Shown piece by piece: positions 47,101 to 59,100 of a stretch of DNA of 64,000 bases (its first letter is position 1; the number at the start of each line of letters is the position of its first letter). Below the pieces are notes generated by a model. It saw nothing but the letters and a program-made list of their open reading frames with translations, was not told the origin of the DNA and ran no database searches. Where the stretch lies: positions 1,250,001 to 1,314,000 of the forward strand of contig NC_087082.1 in assembly GCF_026151205.1 (NCBI RefSeq), given 5' to 3'. The DNA comes from Bolinopsis microptera (lineage: Eukaryota; Ctenophora; Tentaculata; Lobata; Bolinopsidae). A program made the translations under genes and the position numbers.

Positions 47101-50100
47101 ATAAAATTATAAAACAAAAAGTGGTTGACTTTGCCTCAATTAAGTATTTACACTGCACTCTGCAGAGAACATCCCAGCACCAAAACATACACAGATGACC
47201 TACACAACAATGTAGAGCTATTAGGCATCATGTAGCCTCCAGGCTCGACAAACCCCGACAAACCCCGACAAACCCCGACAAACCCCGACAAACCCCGACA
47301 AACCCCGACAAACCCCGACAAACCCCGACAAACGGGGTTTGTCGGGGTTTGTCGAGGGGTTTTGCCTCGGGCCCACCGGCTACATGAGGCCTTCTTGTAT
47401 AGTGTTTTTCCACGTAAAGCTTGATGACTCCGTCTCGGCTTTTTGTTGGGAGACTCAACAAAAAAAAGAAAAAAAACAAAAAAAAGCCTCCAGGCTCGAC
47501 AAACCGGAAACCCCGTCAAACCCCGTCAAACCCTGACAAACCCCGACAAACCCTGACAAATCCCGACAAACCCCGACGTGTCAAGATATGTCGTATCATG
47601 TCGGGCCCACCGGCTACATGATGCCTGCTATTACAATGTGGTAACATTGTGCTCCACAACCTCAGATTTAATAGTCTTAACCTCCCCACCTTGTGACCTC
47701 TGTCCAGCCACCGCTGTAAAGAATATCTCCGACACCCTGGCTACAGGCCGGCGAGCCAGAACCTTCTGAACATATCGAGACAGGGTATCATCGTATAGAA
47801 GAGGGTTTATCACGGAGTTGATGGGCAGGATGATGATAGAGAAAGTGGAGTACCAGGAGGAGCCGTCCACTACCAGGTAGTAGTGGAGCAGGCAGGTGGA
47901 GATAAAGGGGATCCAGCAGAGGAAGTCGGTTACAATGATGAAGGTTATTTTGCGTTGTACTGCTCGGTTGCGTTTTGCAAAGATGTTGTCGCGGGATTCC
48001 CCTTGGATACGTCTTGAGGATATGAGGGTTTTGCAATGTATGATGATGTAGGATATCGTGATGACGATAAAGCAGATGAAGTTTGCGATCAAGACACACC
48101 AAGTGAATCCACTTTGTGGATCTGACGAGGTTACGAAATACTTGAACAAACAAACCCCATCGTTTCCAAAAAAGTGAAGCTTCCTAAACGTAACACCACC
48201 GTAATCCTGAGTAAACATGTCTCGTATCAGAGCCATCACATTGTGCCAGGAAAGCGAGCTGCCTTTCTTCAGTCTAGGATAGTAACTTCTCAGAGCTATC
48301 ACATTGTGCCAGGAAAGCGAGCTGCCTTTCTTCAGTCTAGGATAGTAACTTCTCAGAATGTCACATTGTGCCAGGAAAGCGAGCTGCCTTTCTTCAGTCT
48401 AGGATAGTAACTTCTCAGAATGTCACATTGTGCCAGGAAAGCGAGCTGCCTTTCTTCAGTCTAGGATAGTAACTTCTCAGAGCTATCACATTGTGCCAGG
48501 AAAGCGAGCTGCCTTTCTTCAGTCTAGGATAGTAACTTCTCAGAGCTATCACATTGTGCCAGGAAAGCGAGCTGCCTTTCTTCAGTCTAGGATAGTAACT
48601 TCTCAGAATGTCACATTGTGCCAGGAAAGCGAGCTGCCTTTCTTCAGTCTAGGATAGTAACTTCTCAGAATGTCACATTGTGCCAGGAAAGCGAGCTGCC
48701 TTTCTTCAGTCTAGGATAGTAACTTCTCAGAATGTCCATGTGAGCTTCCTTGGAAGGAGCACCAATAAACAGGGTCACACCCGGATAGTACAACCCGTTA
48801 ACAAAGAAATCTTCAAACACATCAAACAGAGGAATCACTGCTACGATAACAGAACTAGCCAACACGAGGGTAGCTATGGTGAGGAGATATGAGATGTGTT
48901 TCAAGTTGAAACTGAGGTAGTTGATGAGTCTTCCCACGGTGAACACCCTGGTTAAGCTCAGCACCGTCATGGAAGAGAGGGAGAGTTGGGATCCCATTGT
49001 GCTTATCACACCCAGAAACGAGCACTGAGAGCTGGAGAGCCAGTCAAACAGATTGGTACAGTAGCTATCTTGAGTTAGGATGTTTGCAATGGAGATGAGG
49101 AGAAGATATGTCCCGACCATTAGGTCTCCCAGTGAGATGAACATTATCATGAGTTTATTTAAGAGTTTGAGCGCGCAATTTTGTCGCTTTAAAACTATCA
49201 GAGATCGGATTATAATGATGAGGTTGAGAAACACAGCCATGATACCGATACCCCACGCAAACATCTCCAAAAGTAGACTGTCAATGATTTTCTTCCCCTC
49301 AAAGCACTCATCAGAGAAATCAGCACAGTCGTACTTCCCATCAAGTCGACTACTTACTGGCAACAGCTCACCAGTTGTGTTGCACCTGAAGTGGTTCACA
49401 CAGTTCACCTCATCAGATAAATCTCCACAATCATCCATCAAGTTACACACCTTGTCGTGACCCACACAGAAGCCGTTGTTACAGGGAAAGAGATCACTGA
49501 CAAAGCTGCCCTGGTGTTGTCTAACGATAGTTAGGTAGTTGTTGTCAGACAAAGTCATCACTCTCCGGTCAACCCCACTGTCACAGGAATCATACTTGAC
49601 AGGTTTCAAAATACAGGAAACATTCTGGCACTGGTCCAGGCAACTCAGGTAGACGTACATTTCTCCATACACGTGCCTGCAGTCTATGGTGTGGCTAGCG
49701 TTGGGTAGACTAAGAGTCATAGCAGGGACTCCGAATGGTTTATCTAGTGGTACAAATTCTACCGTGTGCGTGCCCCCGAGCTGGCGGTTCAAATCTCTCA
49801 GACCAGGAAGAATTCCGATCAGCATTTCATTTGGAGATAACCTATGAGTGACTTTGTCCCAAATGATAGGTTTGTTCCGGGACACTTTACACACAAACTC
49901 CTCTTCAGCACAAGAACTAGCCTTATCGCAGAGCAAGGGGTACTCAACGTAGGTTTGTGATTCATTTGAACAAATGAAAACGTCTGAACAATCAGCTGAA
50001 GGATCGAAATATCTCCTGGACCATCCAGATCCACACTGTTTCCACAAGTCCGGATTTTCGTCCTCCCCGTTCAAGCAATCCTCCTCCCCGTCCATGACCC

Positions 50101-53100
50101 ACCTTAGAGGTACCGGGAACGCAACCCTCGTTGAGTTCAATGAATATCGTCTCTTACAAGTCATATTAGTGAGAACAGTACAGGAAACATCCTGCTCATC
50201 CCCAGCTTCGTCGCAGTCCCGGACCCCATCACAGAACCGGTGCTTGTGAATCTCACACCCACCTTCTGCTGTGTAACATGCTGATTCTAACCTGTCATCA
50301 CACAGAGTTGTATCCTGGCACAGAGCATACTCTGTGACTAAAGTCTCGTAACCCCCAACTTTACAGACCAGAGGAGATGGAAGGGTTGCTGAGCAGTTCA
50401 AATGATCTTGATAGTTGGAGCAGACGGTGTACAAGTAGTTTGGAACAGTACAGGAGTTATTGGTGGTGAGGACCAGCTCCTGACCGTGTAAGTACTGAGC
50501 GGAGTTAGTGCAGGTTCCCCTGGCAGTTATCTTGCAATATTTCTCATCTTCTCCGTTGTAGCAATCCTGCACACCATCACATATCACTGCAGGAGGAACG
50601 TAGGTAGTGTTCCACCAGGGGTACCATCCTATTCTGGTACTGAACCAGTTGTCACACACAACACCGAGAGGAGGGTTCCCCTCGACACAGTCAGATTCAT
50701 CCTCGCACAGGTAACAATCACAGTATCCATCACAAACACTGTCTTGGTTAAGGTACCCGCCACTGTACTGACACACAGTGGTATTAACAGGACATTCTGC
50801 TTCATCCTGGACAGTGTTCACACAGTTCAATTCCCCGTTACAGGAGAACTTCTTCACTGCATCAACCCCTCCCCTATGTTCCACATACCACCCATAATTC
50901 CTGACATAGTTGACCCAGCTAGAGCAGATGTAGCTGCCACAGAGCATGTCCCCACCCTGCTGGACCAGGTTCTCCTGACAGGTCTGGTGTCCGCACACCT
51001 GGTAGTACCCTGGATCATGAGGACAGAGACTGGAGAAGAGGTGGACTTCACAGTTGTTGAGGTGGAGCTTGTAGTAGGTGTTGGAGTGGGTGCAGCGGTA
51101 GGTTAGGTCTCCGTCATCACAGACGATCTTTATAAACCCTCCCACTTCGGATAGTTGACAGTTGTGATCTGAAAGAAGTGGCTCTTAAAGCTTATTGAGG
51201 TATTGCTGCTTTTCATTTTCTAATACTATCATCTAGAGAGCTACAGAGATAACGGAACAACACATTTAGGAGAAGGTATTCAGTATTCACCTGAGTCAAG
51301 TTCTGGAATCCAAGCGACAGCGAGACCTCTGCAGTTGTTTTGATTGTTGAACATAAGGAGGATCATCGGTATCAAATTCCTCAGCATCGCTTAAAGTCTT
51401 AATATGGTTTTAATGCCAGTTCGTACACAAAAAAGTAAGACAACTGTTGAAAGATAACCAAAACCGACTATTGATATGTAATAACAGATGCAGCGAAACA
51501 AGTTGAGTGCAATTTTAACCATGTGAATTGATTATTATAATATTCTGATAGTAATAACATTATGTTATATCAGTTATATACCAGTTTTATGTTATTGACA
51601 TAGATGATAGAACTGGTATATAACTGACATTCGAGGAAAATTGTCCAGACGTCACATTTGATAGAATATATTTCTAATATGCTATATGGAATTCTATATT
51701 TCCGAAATGATATAAAGAATTCTAATCTAAAACAGGTGTGAAACTGATAATTCAATCCACAATCTTCTCATAGCACATTTAAAAACCATATTATCGTGAA
51801 TGATATACCGTGACCCAGAAGTTGATCTTGGAACAAAGACAATTGATGTTTAGTAATAAAATGAGGCTCCAAATACAGCAGTACAGGGCGTGTCCATAAA
51901 AACGAATACAAAAGCCTGGCGAAGACAACCCTTAATAGACCGCAAATACAGTTGAAAAAGTACGCTCAACTCAATGTAAAATAAAAGGTGGCTGTTTAGC
52001 CTTAGTACTAGTACCATCATCGAATACCAACGTTTTACCATCGAACCAACAACCGAGGTATGTGTATGTTCGGGGAAGCACCGCAGCTGTTGACCTATCG
52101 GAAAGATGTTCGCCTCAATTTTAACGCTACAACATAGCGAATGATAATGACTTCCATGTGGGCAGATGGTCGAAATATTTACAACAAAAACAATTGCTGA
52201 ATATCATAGAAAGTTGAACATCCTGATTTATAAAAGCTCTATATAGTTCGTATTTATTTTTTATCGAGGGAAATGAAGCAAATCAAGCAACTTAGATATC
52301 CGTCGATGGTCGCTTAAGGGTCACTTAGGGCATATGGTCACTTCGATGGTCGCTTAAGGGTTGCGTAAGGCAAGGTTAACTCACACTTACGGCACGGTTC
52401 CATAAGAAAATTGACAGGATAAAGCGGACTCTGATAAAAGGACTCTATAAAATGTTTGCCCAGATATTTGAGAATATTATCAACGTGACAGCAGCTAAAG
52501 AAGATAAGGGATTAAATCAGGTAAACAAGTATCCAGATTCCAGACACGTGGCAAACTATAGCTCTTACCTGGGCAACTTAGGGATTTCACGTGTGGAATA
52601 GAGTCCAGGTGGTATTCAGATACTATTGTTTGAAACGGTTAAATCAAACTTTTTGTGATAATCATTCATTTGACATCTGGTGCATTCCTTCATCGTGAAA
52701 ACTGCAGTGTTTAAATGACTAATGATCTTGAAAGTTTGAAACAGTTCAAAGGCTTTTATAACTTGGGATTTAAAATAAGATGTTGCACACAAAATGATTG
52801 TTTAACAAATAATGGGAATTTGAAAGGGACATATGTTTAATGTTTATGAACGAAGAGGTTTGGCGGCATAATGGTTTGCATTGCAGGGTTGAATTTTGGA
52901 GTTTAAGTTATTACTTATATAAAAATAGTATATTGATAATCTAATACAGGCGTATATTTAAAAAAATATCAATAGTATAGTATGGTATCGTTAATACTAT
53001 TCACTTTTGTCACTAATCTACTTTTAGCTTAAAGCTATTCCGTTGGTGGGGCTTTTAGACATCCTTCTCAATCTGACCATATACAGCTATACAGCTTGGA

Positions 53101-56100
53101 AAAAGTCTTGATCCAGCAGTATTCAGCAGATCCCGAGGGAGATTATCAATTTAAATGAAATTCTACGAGGCATCTCACAAGGCTAATCGATCTCAAGACC
53201 CTGTGCCCGAAACTTATAGCTCCTTATATGGGCATCACGTGTCTCCTTATGATGTAATTAAATCTTTTATTTGAAACTCTTCGAAAACAAAGTCGCACAA
53301 AGTCGCACCAAGTCGCACTTCATAGACCTCACCTTATTTAAGAATGTCAGTAAACGCTTGTTCATTTAAAAATATGTCCACAAATAATAACAGCTGCTCG
53401 GGAAAGACAAAGTAATTACCCACGAAGAAGAGTGCTCTGGTCATTGACCAAGAACTGGTTACCAGTGGAGGGAGTAACCTCTACTGGTAACCAGTTACCA
53501 ATAACTGGTTACCAGTGGAGGGAGTCACCTCCACTGGTAACCAGTTACCAATAACTGGTTACCAGTGGAGGGAGTCACCTCTACTGGTAACCAGTTACCA
53601 ATAACTGGTTACCAGTGGAGGGAGTCACCTCCACTGGTAACCAGTTACCAATAACTGGTTACCAGTGGAGGGAGTAACCTCTACTGGTAACCAGTTACCA
53701 ATAACTGGTTACCAGTGGAGGGAGTCACCTCTACCAGTCTACCATCTGTTAGCTCTTATAACAGATCCTCTGGTCCTCTAATAGGTTTATAACAATGTGA
53801 GTTATGGTAAGTATGGTAGTGTGTAACGCATTTAATATAATTTACACTCTATGACTCAACAGTGACTGCCGAATAATTATGAATCACTGAATTTAGTAGT
53901 TTACTAATTAGTAAACTTTGCAGTTGTGTTTTAGATCAGAGCAAGCCGATTTGATAACCAGTAAAACATATCATGCTTACAAGATAGCGCTTCTATATAG
54001 CTATTATTAAAACTCCGAAAACCCGATAATTACGTCTTTAGGCATAATTAACTGAGCTAACTATGTACATATTGACATACTATTTACATATCATTTAGGA
54101 ACAAACGAACCGCAAAACCGTGATAGCGTTTACTCAGAGCAAATATCATCCAAACCACAGTGCAATTATACACATGTGGCGAACAGCTATCTCGTGCTCG
54201 TAATGTTTACAGACTTTGTGATTATAACATAAAGTATGTTGTCCAAGCGTGGTTACACCTTAAAACACAGTGTCATTTGCTACATAACAGCGTCCATTAG
54301 AACACTTTATTCTATAATAGTGTTTAATGTGTACAGATGGAACAAACTCACATACAAACATGTCATAAGTTAAAAAAGCACAAACAAGACGAACTCATTG
54401 TTATCCTGTCTCTGGATCCTCGAACACTTTAGTTAAGATTTCAGGTAGTTCACACTAAATAAAGTTGGGTGGGGCGATAGCACTGTTATCTTCAGTTATC
54501 CCTTATATGGCACAAGTAGCTGCAACTGATCAGCTCTTAATTGGGCTGCATTAATTGACAGGCCTATAATTACTCATTTTTCAATGACCAATATCTCGAT
54601 TTTTACTATGATTAGAGCGTAAAGAGAATGCTTCCCGGAATCAGCACAATGAAGAGAACACGATCCTGTTGGAATTTCAAATTTATCTTCCACCGGCAGT
54701 CCCTACGATAGCACAATCAGAGCAAATTGGGTACACTGTAGAGTGTAGAACGTAGTATCAGCTAAATAAGAAAATAAGAAAGCACTACGGTACGCTGAAA
54801 TTTCTGAGTCGTATTATAGACTACCCAGACTGTGAGAGCTCAAATATAAGTCTTCAAATAGACCCGGGATATAAAAGATACCCTGTAAAACAATAAACAG
54901 GCTCCCAAGATGAGTGATACTATTCAATAAACCACTCGATCAGCTACCACGTGACACGAGCCAGACATGTGACACGTGACAGACACGTGACACGTGTCTA
55001 CCACGTGACACGTGACAGACACGTGCCGGACTAAACTTCAACCATTTAAAGGTTCCAAGATATCGATTAACAGTATATTCTGTATGCGTTTAAGGTGCAG
55101 GTCACGTGCGTCACGTGCAGGTCACGTGCTAGCACCAGGGTTTATAGAGCAAACTATAATTTTTACGGTAAAATTAAAACAAACGTTATTAATCAATCAT
55201 AATATTTATTGATATTGTTCGAATATATATGATTCTCCTTGTATACTTTCATGTAATATCCCATTGAGGTTCATGCCACCCCATTTTAATGATATTGACC
55301 TGGGCGCGGGTTTACTACTAGTAAGAAAAATATACAACAACAACAACAAATTAAATGAATCTTCGTCGAACTGCTGCACGGTAACAGAAGAAAGTGGATT
55401 TTCTGTATCGGCCAACATTCTGTTATGAGAGATCCTTCGTATGTTTAAATTATCACAGCTGTTAGCTGTAGGATCAAATTAGCTCAAATTTTTGGAGAAA
55501 AGTGATTTTTATCATACGTGATTGGAAGATTCTTGCCGATTACTGGCCGATTACCGGCCGATTACCGGCACTACCGATAGAGCATTAGTCGAGTAATACG
55601 CAATACTGCAAAAGAGCAAGTGTATACAGGCCTTACAGGGTTATTTAAAAAAATCTAGGGTTATTAAAAAGGAAGGTTTGCAGGTTTGGTTCTGCCTGGA
55701 CAACCTTAATAGAGCAGGTTACCAGGTTACCAGGTTACCAGGTTACCAGGTTACCAGGCATTGCAGTGATTAATAAAAGTGTTTAATTAAGGGGCTCTGA
55801 CTAGGTGCCCAATACTACCGGGTGCAATGAATTTGATAACATCACAATAAGCACCTAAGCGTTAAAGTAAAACTTTGAGTCTGTAATCTGTATAGCAGCT
55901 AATCAATATAGGACTACTTGACACAGTCTGACCTATGTCATGGATGGTGACTGAGAAATAGCTCGTTATGAAAGTTGTGAGGTTAATAATCAATATTCCA
56001 CAGATGTGAGGAAGTCAGCACCTGCTCATTCAGCACGTCGTAATAAAGAGGAACATTACAGGGTAGCTGGGTACAACTCTTAAATAATAGTCATTGTCAG

Positions 56101-59100
56101 TGTAATATTGGGGATGTGACGGGAGATATTACAGTTACATACAACATTAATCCATTATAATATTGGGTTAGTCTAGCTTTTGTTATGGGACATATTATGA
56201 GAACACTATTAGCCGGCTAATAGCGGGTCGGCACTGTACCTATTGGCAGCTATACTGGCTACAAACATACTCCTTATACACAATGTGTATAATGTTCGTA
56301 CAGATCATAGGATGTGTATTACACATCCTATGATCTGTACGAACATTTCCAAGATTTGGTGCGTCCAAACACCTCAACCCACCAAATAAAGGACCCAAAG
56401 TTTGGGTCCCAAACGGTAATTACTTAACAGATATTCTGGAAAAACTAACCTTTAGATTCAGTTTCGTCGATGTCATCAGCTGCAGTGTATTCCAACAAAC
56501 TGGCCAGATTACCGTACTCTAGCAGCGTGGACTGTGTCTAAAGGAGGGAGATGTCTGTAAGTTCGCTTATAAGTTAGCGCTGGGTGCACTCTTGGATATG
56601 GCCGAGTAACAGCACAGGTGTCTAATACGCACCTAACATGTCGATTAGGTAAGCATACGTTCCAGGATCTACTGTAACCCTCTCTCTATTTGGTTTTGAA
56701 ATTCATACTTTTCTGACTGTTTGAAAGAGACTCCTAAGTGAATGAAAGTGCTACCATTGCCTTTAAAGATCCTCTGAAGGCCAACTACAACGTACTAGAT
56801 ACAGCTAGATACAGCATATTATATGTACATTGTATTTAGTAGGTACGCTATCAGAGAACCGGACCTAGCCGTCCCTGTATTACCTCATCTGGACAGCATC
56901 ATTATGGTGATTGTACACATCAAAGTGTATATTTTCATTAAGGTTCATGTCCAAAATGACGATTGAGTAGCAGCGATAAAAATATCATCCCTGACCTTAT
57001 TCAAAAATAGTAACTCAAAAGGCGTGGTTCCTTATTAACAGTATTCCCAGCTTCATTTCTAATTCTGCTTTGTGATGTCGTACAACTACTCCAACAAAAC
57101 TCTTTTCGGGATAAACAGCGACGCAGAAAGATACAGTTGGACGGCATGTAACCTCCTCATAATCACCGCATCCTTCATCGGTGACACGACCATCCTTGTT
57201 GGGTCGATCAAATACAAAGCCTTTCAGCTTCACAAGATAATTGTGACGATAATCCAACATATTGCAGTTTGTGATTTGTTGCTCTCTGCAATGATTTTGC
57301 AGCGGACCATCTCGTTAGCAGTGGAAGCAAGCGAGGAGGGGTTGGGAGCTGGACTGTGCTATCTCAAAGCATATTTTGGGGGCTACACCATGACTGCCAG
57401 TGTCTTCCTGATCTGTGCCATGACACTGAGCAAGTACCTGTTATTGAAATACCCTCTCAGAACAGGTCCCTTAACTAGAAAACACGCGCACCAGCTCTGC
57501 GCTCTCATGTGGACTGTTTCCCTCTACTTTCCCATTACGTTCCTTCTCACTGATAGACACGATGTTTCCTTTGACTACAGGCAGTATGATTGTGCCTACA
57601 ACTTCTCTTCTCACCCCTGGAAATGGTTGAAGCCGGTGAGTTCTCTCCTTCTGGGCATCATCCCGAATGTCACCATCATAGTGACCACAGTTCTGTTGCT
57701 GAATGAGGCGAGGAAGGTTGCTCGAGGAGAGCGTCTGCGATGGCAGGGTATCATGACAGTTGTGCTAACTGCGGTGGTCTACAGTATATCTGTAATACCT
57801 CTCACCGTTTATTATCTGGCAGAGTCTTATGTGGAAAAGAAACCGGGGGATCCTAGCCCGTTTTACACTGACTACTTCAGGATTGCCAGCGCCTTCCTGA
57901 ACATCAACGTAATGGCAAACTTCTACATCTATAGTCTAACGGTGACAAGTTTCAGGAAGTTCCTGAACAGTAAGATGAGGCTGATTTTCCCTTGCTTCTT
58001 CAAGGGTTCAGCACAACAAGGCAGGTTCTCTGGCGATAGGGTACCGGATATCAGAGCAGTAAACCGAGCACCTAGAGTACGACCAGTGGTTACACGGACC
58101 AGACCGGGTAAACTGGACAAGGAGACCTAGAGTACGACCAGTGGTTACACGGAACAGACCGGGTAAACTGGACAAGGAGACTGGTGGTTACACGGACCAG
58201 ACCGGGTAAACTGGACAAGGAGACTGGTGGTTACACGGACCAGACCGGGTAAACTGGACAAGGAGACTGGTGGTTACACGGAACAGACCGGGTAAACTGG
58301 ACAAGGAGACTGGTGGTTACACGGACCAGACCGGGTAAACTGGACAAGGAGACTGGTGGTTACACGGACCAGACCGGGTAAACTGGACAAGGAGACTGGT
58401 GGTTACACGGAACAGACCGGGTAAACTGGACAAGGAGACTGGTGGTTACACGGAACAGACCGGGTAAACTGGACAAGGAGACTGGTGGTTACACGGAACA
58501 GACCGGGTAAACTGGACAAGGAGACTGGTGGTTACACGGAACAGACCGGGTAAACTGGACAAGGAGACTGGTGGTTACACGGAACAGACCGGGTAAACTG
58601 GACAAGGAGACTGGTGGTTACACGGAACAGACCGGGTAAACTGGACAAGGAGACTGGTGGTTACACGGAACAGACCGGGTAAACTGGACAAGGAGACCAG
58701 TGGTTACACGGAACAGACCGGGTAAACTGGACAAGGAGACTGGTGGTTACACGGAACAGACCGGGTAAACTGGACAAGGAGACTGGTGGTTACACGGAAC
58801 AGACCGGGTAAACTGGACAAGGAGACTGGTGGTTACACGGACCAGACCGGGTAAACTGGACAAGGAGACTGGTGGTTACACGGACCAGACCGGGTAAACT
58901 GGACAAGGAGACTGGTGGTTACACGGAACAGACCGGGTAAACTGGACAAGGAGACTGGTGGTTACACGGAACAGACCGGGTAAACTGGACAAGGAGACTG
59001 GTGGTTACACGGAACAGACCGGGTAAACTGGACAAGGAGACTGGTGGTTACACGGAACAGACCGGGTAAACTGGACAAGGAGACTGGTGGTTACACGGAA

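Noticed and set aside
48226-48735. CRISPR-like direct repeat array
   Set aside because: No unique spacers; units are contiguous, and the DNA is from an animal genome.
48174-48892. Plus-strand frames with [16 protein letters not shown] repeats
   Set aside because: Antisense of the receptor's coding repeat; the minus strand explains the region.
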